Notes: generated from the letters alone by a model not told the origin. A DNA stretch of 7,712 bases from Rhodospirillaceae bacterium (GCA_002691085.1 NZGX01000068.1:9398-17109); one strand, 5' to 3'; positions 1 through 6,400 are shown, numbered from the stretch's first letter. Made by a program: numbers and translations.

Positions 1-63
1 TATCGGGTTTTGAGCTATTTAAAACATCTAAACCTCTGTTGATATATTTATAGTAATTGATCG

Positions 64-528
64 TCACAGATTATTAACCTCTGCTAATACTTCTTCAACA
101 TGATTTTTTACTTTAACTTTCCTCCATTCTCTTATTAGAATACCTTTGGAGTCAATTAGAAATGTTGACCTCTCTATGCCCATATATTTTTTTCCATACA
201 TACTTTTTTCTTTCCATACGTCAAATTTTTCACATATATTACTTTCTTCATCAGACGCAAGAGTGAAATTTAAATCATATTTATCAATAAACTTTTGATG
301 TCTTTTTAGACTATCTTTTGAAATACCAATTATAAATGTATTTTTCTTATTAAATTTTTTATTTTCGTCTCTAAACCCACATGCCTCTTTTGTACAGCCA
401 GGTGTATCATCTTTTGGGTAGAAAAAAATTACTAAATTTTTCCCAGCAAAATCTTTTAAACTAATATTCCTTCCATCTTCTATAGGAATCTTAAAATTAG
501 GTACTTTTTTTCCAGCTTTTATAGCCAT
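64..528 (-). CDS. bcp: Thioredoxin-dependent thiol peroxidase, Bcp/PrxQ family
   Basis: A 154-residue one-domain peroxiredoxin that reduces hydrogen peroxide and organic hydroperoxides in the cytoplasm, normally recycled by thioredoxin. The AhpC/TSA-type fold covers nearly the whole protein. Residues 40-50 read DDTPGCTKEAC, placing the peroxidatic cysteine at C45 and the resolving cysteine at C50, the spacing of the atypical two-cysteine PrxQ group. P38 and T42 of the active-site pocket and R120 in the segment ERSTFLID are also present. Length matches the family (about 150-160). The start is supported by GGAG at 537-540, eight bases upstream. It is the last gene of a minus-strand run; the hydrolase stop is 28 bases upstream, so it is probably co-transcribed from the helicase promoter. 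No terminator hairpin is visible between its stop and the window edge. Identity is secure; the substrate preference is family knowledge. Confidence 0.96.
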   Translation of the reverse strand: MAIKAGKKVPNFKIPIEDGRNISLKDFAGKNLVIFFYPKDDTPGCTKEACGFRDENKKFNKKNTFIIGISKDSLKRHQKFIDKYDLNFTLASDEESNICEKFDVWKEKSMYGKKYMGIERSTFLIDSKGILIREWRKVKVKNHVEEVLAEVNNL

Positions 529-556
529 TTCTTTTTCTCCTTCAATAAAAAAATTA

Positions 557-1255
557 TTAATATAAATTTTTTATTAGAAATTTTTTTGCAATTGATATTC
601 CTTCTTCATTTATATTATGCCCAACATTACTTAATATATGATGATTGACCTTAATATTATTTTTACTTAGAACAGCTTGCATGTGTATAGTTGCCTCTGG
701 TGGAATTAAATCATCATCATTTCCATGAATTAAAACAACAGGAGGAGGGTGGGTTATTTTTTTAATTATTTCATTCTCTCCCATTAAGGCCCCAGAGAAA
801 CCGACAATTCCAGCTAAGGGGTTAGTTAGTGTCAGCCCAGTGTTCATAGCCATCATTGTTCCCTGAGAGAATCCCATGAGAACAATATCTTTATTGTCTA
901 AATTATAATTTATTTTAATCGTTTCAATAAAATCTTCTATAAGTAAGGAAGAGTTTTGAGCACCATTGTGCATCCTTGATAACAAGCTTATTAATTCTTG
1001 TTTATTATTTCTAATTAATTCCGGAGAATAAAAATCTATATTAAACCATTGCCTTCCTACACCATGAGATGTGATATCTGGTGCATTTGGACTAAAAAAA
1101 ATAGTATTAGGTAAATCATTAGAAAATATGGGCGCTAGCTGTATTAAATCATTTCCATCTGCCCCATAACCATGCAGCATTACTACTGCATTTTCAATTT
1201 TACTATGAGAGCTTGCTTTAAATATTGGGCCATTTAATGTATTCAATGTTGCCAT
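557..1255 (-). CDS. Carboxylesterase/phospholipase family alpha/beta-hydrolase
   Basis: A 232-residue cytoplasmic serine hydrolase of the Abhydrolase_2 (phospholipase/carboxylesterase) family, which hydrolyses short acyl esters and sometimes lysophospholipids or acyl-thioesters. Visible elements in order: the oxyanion-side segment LHGYGADGNDL (27-37), the conserved PNAP (56-59), the QWF motif (69-71), the nucleophile elbow GFSQG (128-132) with S130, the acid segment HGNDDDLIP (177-185) with D181 as the likely catalytic Asp, and GH at 212-213 with H213 completing the triad. There is no signal peptide. The start has a modest purine-rich site (GAGAG at 1261-1265) about five bases upstream. It sits between the helicase (29-base gap) and bcp (28-base gap) on the same strand, which suggests one operon. 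The natural substrate cannot be read from the sequence; YpfH/EstB-like naming would only be by general resemblance. Confidence 0.9.
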   Translation of the reverse strand: MATLNTLNGPIFKASSHSKIENAVVMLHGYGADGNDLIQLAPIFSNDLPNTIFFSPNAPDITSHGVGRQWFNIDFYSPELIRNNKQELISLLSRMHNGAQNSSLLIEDFIETIKINYNLDNKDIVLMGFSQGTMMAMNTGLTLTNPLAGIVGFSGALMGENEIIKKITHPPPVVLIHGNDDDLIPPEATIHMQAVLSKNNIKVNHHILSNVGHNINEEGISIAKKFLIKNLY

Positions 1256-1284
1256 TTAACTCTCATTTGATAAAGGTATGCTTA

Positions 1285-2508
1285 CTAAAAAAAATTAGGC
1301 GTATGATTGCCAAATGCGATTATATCTTTTTTTAATATTTTTTTATCTTGATCTTTATCTTTATTTGGACTTGAGTGTGAAATGTTAAGATTGCTTAATT
1401 TTATTTTTGAAAACTTCTCAATTGAATTTATAATTTTTTCATCTTCAATTCCAACTATTGAATAAGCTTTTCCCATATGACCAGCTCTACCAGTTCTTCC
1501 TATTCTATGAATATAATCATCTACGTTCATAGGTACATCATAATTAATTACAACAGGTATTGAAGAAATGTCTATGCCACGTGAAGCTATATCAGAGCAC
1601 ACAAGAAAATCTGTTTTGTTTGATTTAAATAAATTTAACATTTCTTTTCTTTTCTCTTGACTCATATCTCCATGTAGAGCGCTTATATTGAAATTAAATT
1701 TTCTTAATGCACTTGCTACATAGTCTACGTTTGTTTTTCGGTTACAGAAAATAAAACCACTTTTAATTTTTTCTGAATTTATAAGTAAATTTAAAGTATC
1801 AATTTTATTATTATGCTTATGATAAATTTTATACTGCTCAATAGTTATCGCAGTATTTGATGGAGAATCAATTATAATTTCTTTTGGGTTTATCAGGAAA
1901 TTTTTCGAAGTTTTTTTTACATCATCATTCATTGTTGCTGAAAAAAAAAGTGTTTGTCTTATTCTTGGAATTAATTTGGTTATTTTAATTACATCTGGAA
2001 TAAAACCCATATCAAGCATTCTATCTGCTTCATCAATTACAAGGAACTTTATTGAGTTGAGTAATAGTTTTCCTTTATCATGAAAGTCAATTAACCTTCC
2101 GGGTGTTGCTATTATAACGTCACAAGACTTTTCCATTGCTTTCTCTTGGTCATTAAAAGACTCACCCCCTATTAATATTAATGAAGATAAATTAGAGTTT
2201 TTTGAAAATTTTATAAATTGGTTAGATACCTGTGTAGCTAATTCTCTAGTGGGGCAAAGTATTAATGCTCTTGGCATTCGTGCTTTTGATCTTCCCAAAT
2301 TTAATATATCAATCAGGGGTAAAATGAAGCTTGCAGTCTTACCTGTTCCAGTGTTTGCAATTCCCATAATATCTCTACCAATTAGAGCTAATGGGATTGT
2401 TTTTTTTTGGATTGGAGTAGGATCTATAAAACCAGCATCTTTAACTGATTTAACTGTAGATTCCTCAAGGCCAAGGTCATAAAAAGTCATTAATTTGATG
2501 GGATCCAT
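1285..2508 (-). CDS. rhlE: DEAD-box ATP-dependent RNA helicase, RhlE type
   Basis: A 407-residue DEAD-box helicase that unwinds short RNA duplexes with ATP, acting in ribosome assembly, RNA decay or cold adaptation in bacteria. All core motifs are present: Q motif around 26-39 with Q34, Walker A ANTGTGKT (51-58), PTREL (86-90), GG (114-115), TPGR (135-138), DEAD within VIDEADRMLDMGF (157-169), SAT (190-192), motif IV near IFCNRK (253-258), the motif V region SDIASRGID (305-313) and HRIGRTGR (334-341). The RMLDMGF continuation of DEAD is typical of RhlE. The C-terminal tail is short, about 60 residues, and lysine/aspartate-rich, with no extra RNA-binding domain. The annotated start has no clear ribosome binding site. 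An internal ATG at 2488-2490 (M7, MTFYDLGL) matches how RhlE proteins usually begin and may be the real start. It is first in the run helicase-hydrolase-bcp, with a strong promoter candidate just upstream. Confidence 0.94.
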   Translation of the reverse strand: MDPIKLMTFYDLGLEESTVKSVKDAGFIDPTPIQKKTIPLALIGRDIMGIANTGTGKTASFILPLIDILNLGRSKARMPRALILCPTRELATQVSNQFIKFSKNSNLSSLILIGGESFNDQEKAMEKSCDVIIATPGRLIDFHDKGKLLLNSIKFLVIDEADRMLDMGFIPDVIKITKLIPRIRQTLFFSATMNDDVKKTSKNFLINPKEIIIDSPSNTAITIEQYKIYHKHNNKIDTLNLLINSEKIKSGFIFCNRKTNVDYVASALRKFNFNISALHGDMSQEKRKEMLNLFKSNKTDFLVCSDIASRGIDISSIPVVINYDVPMNVDDYIHRIGRTGRAGHMGKAYSIVGIEDEKIINSIEKFSKIKLSNLNISHSSPNKDKDQDKKILKKDIIAFGNHTPNFF

Positions 2509-2532
2509 AAGAAGGTATATTATTTAAGACAA

Positions 2533-2560
2533 AATATATGATTTGATACTATAATGTCAA
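2533..2560 (-). promoter_or_regulatory. Candidate sigma70 promoter for the helicase-hydrolase-bcp run
   Basis: Read on the minus strand, a perfect TTGACA (-35, positions 2560 to 2555) is followed after 16 bases by TATATT (-10, positions 2538 to 2533). Transcription would begin near 2526, giving a leader of about 18 bases to the first ATG or about 36 to the alternative ATG at 2490. The -35 is consensus, which is less likely by chance in AT-rich DNA than a -10 alone. The assignment rests on pattern only. Confidence 0.55.
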
Positions 2561-2589
2561 TCAATGAACATTATTGTATAATTTATTAC

Positions 2590-2618
2590 TTGCGGATTTT
2601 TCACTAAATGTTTATAAG
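2590..2618 (+). promoter_or_regulatory. Candidate sigma70 promoter for rpmJ
   Basis: TTGCGG (2590-2595) and TATAAG (2613-2618) are separated by 17 bases, the ideal spacing, and lie 38 bases before the rpmJ start. The start point would be near 2625. It is back-to-back with the helicase promoter in the same 147-base divergent spacer, with about 30 bases between the two -35 elements. Inferred from sequence pattern only. Confidence 0.5.
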
Positions 2619-2655
2619 CACCTAAATTAACTCATTTTATCTAAAGGCAAAGATA

Positions 2656-2781
2656 ATGAAGGTACGTTGTTCACTAAAATCTGCAAAAAAAAGAGATAAA
2701 AATTGTAAGATTGTGAAGCGTGGAGGAAGAATCTACGTAATTAATAAGAAAAATCCTAGATTTAAGGCTCGCCAGGGCTAA
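2656..2781 (+). CDS. rpmJ: 50S ribosomal protein L36 (bL36), short alphaproteobacterial form
   Basis: A 41-codon gene encoding the small basic protein bL36 of the large ribosomal subunit. It begins MKVRCSLKSAKKRDKN and ends NPRFKARQG; the MKVR-SLKS start and the YVINK-NPRFKARQG end are the signature of the 41-residue alphaproteobacterial version. The zinc-binding type of L36 has a C-x2-C...C...H set. Here that set is not intact: only C5 and C17 are present, and the position of the third cysteine is occupied by the YVINK segment, so zinc binding is unlikely. AAAGG at 2643-2647 lies eight bases before the ATG, an excellent ribosome binding site. The gene stands alone, divergent from the helicase and convergent with pyruvate kinase (28 bases between stop codons), rather than in a ribosomal-protein operon. 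A location near pyk agrees with what I recall from other alphaproteobacteria. Confidence 0.95.
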   Translation: MKVRCSLKSAKKRDKNCKIVKRGGRIYVINKKNPRFKARQG

Positions 2782-2809
2782 CATCTCTTAAACTTCTTAA
2801 TGGCATTTT

Positions 2810-4240
2810 TTAGCCATATTCCTTATTAATTTTAATTAATCGGATACTATTTGTAGATCCTACTGTACCAAAAGGTATGCCAGCAGTTATGATTAACTGA
2901 TCATCTACTTCTGCAATTTTTTCTCTTATAGCAATTTTGGCTGACTCTTCAGCAATTTTAGTTTCAGGGATTTTTTCTTCATTAATTACGCTATGTACGC
3001 CCCATACTAGACAAGATTGTCTTGCAACACTCTTGCTTGGTGTTATTGATAATATGGGTGAGGGTGGTCTCTGTTTTGCAAGCCTGTAGGTTGTTGATCC
3101 AGAGGTTGTATAGGTTACTATGGCTTTGATTGAAGCCATTGATGAAATACCTTTTGCTGCAATTACTATCGCATCTGAGGAATTAATATCTTCCTTTTTA
3201 TAGTTAAGGTCTATTATATTCGAGTAATGTGCATCATTCTCAACTTCAGATATTATTCTATTCATTGTTTCAACAGTTCTAAGTGGAAAGCGTCCAATTG
3301 CAGTTTCTGCAGATAGCATTACTGCATCGGCACCGTCATACACAGCAGTTGCAACATCAGATGATTCCGCTCTTGTTGGTATTGGTGAAGTAATCATTGA
3401 CTCTAGCATTTGGGTTGCAACAATCGATGGTTTAGCACTTCTCCGACAATTTCTTATAATTTTCTTTTGTAAGACTGGAACGGTTTCTAAGGGAACTTCA
3501 ATTCCTAAGTCCCCACGTGCGATCATAATACCATCTGCAACTTTAATTATGTTATCTAGATCTTTTAAAGCAGATGGCTTTTCGAGCTTAGCAATAACTG
3601 ATGCTTTTCCATCAATCCTTTTTTTTAAATTCAGTATGTCATTAGCATGTTGGACAAAAGATAGTGCAATCCAATCTACATTATTTTTTAAAGCAAATTC
3701 TATATCACTTTCATCTTTTTCAGTAATAGCTGGAAGTGTGAATTTTAAGTCAGGAAGATTGACACCTTTATTGTTAGTAATTTTACCAGGAGAGATTACT
3801 TTTGTGTTGATTTTATTATTTTTATTTTCAGTAATCTTTAGTTTAAGATGGCCATCATTTATATAAATATTTTGCCCTATTTTGAGATGTTCATACAACT
3901 CGGGATGTGGGAAACTTACTCTTTCTTCACTCCCTTTCTCTTTTGAGAGATCAAGTACAAAGTTTGAGTTTGTTTTAAGAATTACTCCTTCAGAGTTTTG
4001 AAAAGACCCTACGCGAAGCTTAGGTCCTTGTAAGTCTGTTAGAATACTTATTGGACGGCCTGAATTTTTTTCTAGTTTTCTAATATTAAGTATATTATCT
4101 AGATGCGTTTGGTGGTCACCATGGCTAAAGTTTAGTCTAAATATATCGGCGCCAGCTCTAAATAATTCTGAAATAGTCTCATAATTACTAGATGCAGGAC
4201 CAATTGTTGCTATAATCTTTGTTTTTCTTTTTCTTTTCAT
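2810..4240 (-). CDS. pyk: Pyruvate kinase
   Basis: A 476-residue pyruvate kinase, the last step of glycolysis: phosphoenolpyruvate plus ADP gives pyruvate plus ATP, in the cytoplasm, active as a tetramer. The N-terminal segment KTKIIATIGPAS (6-17) and the RLNFSHG segment (35-41) carry substrate and cation ligands (R35, N37, S39). DLQGPKLR (69-76) opens the B domain, about 70-170. IAKLEKP (216-222) holds the catalytic lysine K218 and metal ligand E220, and ARGDLG (241-246) holds metal ligand D244. The family signature region with ATQMLESM and PTRAE follows, then a C-terminal regulatory domain to about 476. Length matches bacterial enzymes (470-480). The start has AAGGA at 4247-4251, six bases upstream. 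It is divergent from the DUF1244 gene and convergent with rpmJ; no convincing terminator lies between the two convergent stops. Its G+C is a little above its AT-rich neighbours, plausible for a highly expressed gene. Confidence 0.98.
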   Translation of the reverse strand: MKRKRKTKIIATIGPASSNYETISELFRAGADIFRLNFSHGDHQTHLDNILNIRKLEKNSGRPISILTDLQGPKLRVGSFQNSEGVILKTNSNFVLDLSKEKGSEERVSFPHPELYEHLKIGQNIYINDGHLKLKITENKNNKINTKVISPGKITNNKGVNLPDLKFTLPAITEKDESDIEFALKNNVDWIALSFVQHANDILNLKKRIDGKASVIAKLEKPSALKDLDNIIKVADGIMIARGDLGIEVPLETVPVLQKKIIRNCRRSAKPSIVATQMLESMITSPIPTRAESSDVATAVYDGADAVMLSAETAIGRFPLRTVETMNRIISEVENDAHYSNIIDLNYKKEDINSSDAIVIAAKGISSMASIKAIVTYTTSGSTTYRLAKQRPPSPILSITPSKSVARQSCLVWGVHSVINEEKIPETKIAEESAKIAIREKIAEVDDQLIITAGIPFGTVGSTNSIRLIKINKEYG

Positions 4241-4294
4241 ATTTAATCCTTATATTTCATTTTTCTATATAAGGACTATTTAGTAAAGAAAATT

Positions 4295-4310
4295 ATTAAT
4301 TATAATTAAT
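4295..4310. promoter_or_regulatory. 16-bp palindrome carrying TATAAT on both strands between pyk and the DUF1244 gene
   Basis: The 16 bases ATTAATTATAATTAAT read identically on both strands. TATAAT falls at 4301-4306 on the plus strand and at 4304-4299 on the minus strand, so overlapping -10 elements could serve both divergent genes. Starts near 4313 (DUF1244 gene, leader about 24 bases) and 4292 (pyk, leader about 52 bases) would be sensible. The -35 positions are poor matches (TTTAGT at 4279-4284 plus strand; TGTTTT at 4326-4321 minus strand). Palindromes arise more easily in such AT-rich sequence, so the role is inference. Confidence 0.4.
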
Positions 4311-4336
4311 TTTATTATTTAAAACAGGATATTAGA

Positions 4337-4651
4337 ATGGATGAAATGACTAAGACTAAAATTGAAGCTGCCGCGTTTAGGGCATTAGTAAAACATCTTC
4401 AGATAAGAAATGACGTTCAAAATATAGAGCTGATGAATTTATCTGGATTTTGTAGAAATTGTTTAGCAAAGTGGTTTAAGCTTGCTTCAGAAGAATATTC
4501 ATCTCCGGTTAACTATGATGAAGCAAGAAATATTATATATGGTATGGACCATCTAAAATGGAAAGAAAAGTATCAAACTCAAGCTACCTCTGAACAAAAA
4601 AAGAAGTTTGAAAAAACAAAAGATTTACATGCAAAAATTACGTTATATTAG
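4337..4651 (+). CDS. DUF1244 family protein
   Basis: A 104-residue soluble protein of the DUF1244 family, small proteins of unknown function common in alphaproteobacteria and often found beside pyk. Recognisable features are an N-terminal helix rich in Ala/Leu (8-22), the family hallmark GFCRNCLAKW (37-46) with a CxxC pair at C39 and C42, then YGMDHLKWK (68-76) and an EQKKKFE segment near 86-92. There is no signal peptide or membrane segment. The single CxxC could bind metal in a dimer or be redox-active, but nothing here proves it. CAGGA at 4325-4329 lies seven bases before the ATG and fixes the start. It is divergent from pyk, with a 96-base shared spacer, and ends 15 bases before a terminator hairpin that faces the minus-strand gene on the other side. 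The function is genuinely unknown. Confidence 0.93.
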   Translation: MDEMTKTKIEAAAFRALVKHLQIRNDVQNIELMNLSGFCRNCLAKWFKLASEEYSSPVNYDEARNIIYGMDHLKWKEKYQTQATSEQKKKFEKTKDLHAKITLY

Positions 4652-4666
4652 AGAAGTTTACAAAAA

Positions 4667-4696
4667 AAATCCCATCACTATTAAGTGATGGGATTT
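4667..4696 (-). terminator. Rho-independent terminator of the methyltransferase unit, possibly bidirectional
   Basis: A perfect 13-bp stem (4667-4679 with 4684-4696) closes a four-base ATTA loop. Read on the minus strand it is followed by an unbroken run of eight T, made up of 4669-4662, the first three of which pair in the stem. It starts 21 bases past the stop of the methyltransferase gene. On the plus strand it lies 15 bases after the DUF1244 stop but is followed only by TTT CTGA, so it may also end that transcript, less efficiently. Confidence 0.92.
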
Positions 4697-4717
4697 CTGA
4701 AAATAAAAAATATTAGT

Positions 4718-5938
4718 CTAGGCTTCTTTGACTGCATGCCTCTTACCAAAGCGCGGTAATGCAGCAGGAGTGTTTGGATTTAATTTAAAACCAGCCATTT
4801 CTATCTCTTGATCAAAGTTAAAAGTGTGGTACTCATAACTCCATACCTCATTATTCCAACGGTGGTCCCACCACCTTCTATAGTTTGAGTAAGGTTTTCC
4901 TTTTCCGCCACCGGTTAAAAAGTCTACTGGGTAATAGTATCCTCCAGGTCTTGTAACTCGATAGGCTTCTTTTATTACTGCTCTATTTTTATCTTGTGGT
5001 AATTCGTGGTTGATGATGTATGAAGTAACTATATCAAAATGGTCATCAGGAAATTTTGTATCCTCTGCTAGTCTTTGGGCAAAATTCACAGGAACACCTA
5101 GTTCTCTTGCTCTCATGTGTCCATATCTAACTAACGGTCCCCCTACATCAATTCCCCATACTTCTGCCTCAGGAAAGCGTTCGGCGAGGGCAACTGTCAT
5201 CTGCCCTAATCCACAACCCTGTACAAGAATTCTTTTTACTACACCATCCTCTGGAAGAGGGAGTCTATTCGCAGTACTTACATGAATTTGATCCTGAGTG
5301 TTGTCACCCATTACCCCATTATAGAAACTTAGAGTTCCGTAGTGATAAATTGGTCCTGCAAAAGCATCACCTACATAACCACCAGGCTGAATATGTATTT
5401 CATGTTTTGTATAGTCAGGTATTTCCATCTCTGGGTTTAATTCAAGTGTACCCGGACCGTCATTATCAGCTGCTTCCATTTCTGCTAAATACTCGTCTGC
5501 ATTTTCATGATAATGATCTTGAAGGATCTTCCATGTAACTTGCTGATTGCTGATCCACAAACGCCCACTGGTACCTAAAAGAGTATCTTTATCTAGAATC
5601 TTCATTGCCTCGATAGCATGAATTTCTTTTCTTGGATCTCTTCCACTTTCAGATATTAGTTTATCTGCTCTAGTTACTAGTTTTCTAGTATGTTTGTTTA
5701 GGAATGTTCGCATACCACAAGTGAAATCATGAACTCCTTCTATTCTCAGGGTTGGAAGTCTCTCCATTCTTCCGATAGCACCTCTCGGTTCAACATCTCC
5801 AGTGGGAGTACCATTCTTGTATGTATGATTGGGGTATTTTTCTTGCATTCCTGCTTTAGCTTTTCTTGAGCCAAATGCCGAAGCTAAAAAAGTACCTATT
5901 GCTGCTGTCGCAGTAAAAATTGAACGTCTATCTATCAT
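4718..5938 (-). CDS. Tat-signal protein with class I SAM-dependent methyltransferase domain
   Basis: A 406-residue protein in three parts. Residues 1-29 look like a twin-arginine signal peptide: DRRSIF (3-8) with R4-R5, a hydrophobic stretch to about 22, basic residues R25/K26 in the c-region that would disfavour Sec, and AKA-G (27-30) as a cleavage site. Residues 30 to about 225 form a domain I cannot name, rich in His, Asp and aromatics, for example IQPGGYVGDAFAGP (183-196). Residues 230-345 are a Rossmann-type methyltransferase: motif I ILVQGCGLGQ (237-246), acidic motif II at D264 in WGIDVGG, AEDTKFPDDHFD (291-302) and RPGG (330-333). The usual acidic residue at the end of strand 1 is V239. 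AAGGAG at 5948-5953, nine bases upstream, fixes the start. It follows the 117-residue gene by 28 bases, so both are likely one operon, closed by the hairpin at 4667-4696. G+C is about 42-57% in sampled stretches, well above neighbours. Substrate unknown. Confidence 0.85.
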   Translation of the reverse strand: MIDRRSIFTATAAIGTFLASAFGSRKAKAGMQEKYPNHTYKNGTPTGDVEPRGAIGRMERLPTLRIEGVHDFTCGMRTFLNKHTRKLVTRADKLISESGRDPRKEIHAIEAMKILDKDTLLGTSGRLWISNQQVTWKILQDHYHENADEYLAEMEAADNDGPGTLELNPEMEIPDYTKHEIHIQPGGYVGDAFAGPIYHYGTLSFYNGVMGDNTQDQIHVSTANRLPLPEDGVVKRILVQGCGLGQMTVALAERFPEAEVWGIDVGGPLVRYGHMRARELGVPVNFAQRLAEDTKFPDDHFDIVTSYIINHELPQDKNRAVIKEAYRVTRPGGYYYPVDFLTGGGKGKPYSNYRRWWDHRWNNEVWSYEYHTFNFDQEIEMAGFKLNPNTPAALPRFGKRHAVKEA

Positions 5939-5966
5939 TTAAAAAATCTCCTTGAAGGAAAAAGTA

Positions 5967-6320
5967 TTATCTTTTTTTTCTATCGCCAAAATCTGCTGAT
6001 ACAGGAAGATCACCTTCTCTCAGAAGAGGTGAATATGTTAAGTCAATAAAGCGATCTCTATCTTTTTGCCATTCAGCTTCCTGTTCTGAGGTAGGCATAT
6101 AAGATTCTACCATTTCTTCAGTAATTCCTTTTTCGGCCAAAAGAGATTCAAGAACTTTCATTCTTCTTCTATTTGACCAAACTTCTGCACCCAGAGCAAT
6201 AAGACTGCTCATCATATTATCTAATACAGGGTTGCCTAAGAAAACAGCCCTTTCTACATCAGATGGAATAAAATCAGATGTATACGTTGGGCGATCAGTT
6301 TTCAGTTTTGTAGTAGCCAT
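5967..6320 (-). CDS. Conserved-looking hypothetical protein, 117 residues, partner of the Tat methyltransferase
   Basis: I do not recognise this family with certainty. The protein is soluble, highly charged and likely mainly helical, with no signal peptide, membrane segment, cysteine or metal-binding cluster. Residues 31-60 (from NPVLDNMM through RRRMKVLESLL) look like two amphipathic helices, followed by GITEEMVESYMPTSEQEAEW (65-84) and a charged stretch DRDRF (87-91). The end FGDRKKR is basic. Codon use is regular and TGAGGA at 6327-6332 lies six bases before the ATG, so it is a real, translated gene. It is first in a two-gene minus-strand unit, 28 bases ahead of the Tat methyltransferase gene, and shares its higher G+C. 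A small helical partner or regulatory subunit is possible, but that is inferred from position alone. The 228 bases upstream hold a candidate operator. Confidence 0.8.
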   Translation of the reverse strand: MATTKLKTDRPTYTSDFIPSDVERAVFLGNPVLDNMMSSLIALGAEVWSNRRRMKVLESLLAEKGITEEMVESYMPTSEQEAEWQKDRDRFIDLTYSPLLREGDLPVSADFGDRKKR

Positions 6321-6400
6321 TATTTTTCCTCACAATAAGTTTGACCGAAATGCTCTCAGAATAATAAAATATTAATAGATATAATACAAATACGTTATAT

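Noticed and set aside
1..63. Plus-strand open frame at the left edge (3-53, 16 codons ending in TAG), possibly the 3' end of a gene entering the window.
   Set aside because: Too short to recognise, and another frame is open to 42 as well. No supporting motif, so not called.
2249..2482. Plus-strand open frame of 77 codons opposite the helicase N-terminus.
   Set aside because: It is antisense to conserved helicase motifs, has no ribosome binding site and no recognisable protein; a shadow frame.
2800..2817. ATGGC...GCCAT repeat between the convergent rpmJ and pyk stops as a terminator.
   Set aside because: Only a five-bp stem with an eight-base loop, overlapping the pyk coding end, and no T-run placed after the stem in either direction.
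3549..3866. Plus-strand open frame of 105 codons opposite pyruvate kinase.
   Set aside because: It is fully antisense to a well-conserved enzyme and composed of low-complexity Ser/Phe/Leu stretches; a shadow frame.
5010..5538. Plus-strand open frames (5010-5285, 5350-5538) opposite the methyltransferase gene.
   Set aside because: The minus-strand frame carries methyltransferase motifs and a ribosome binding site; these lack both.
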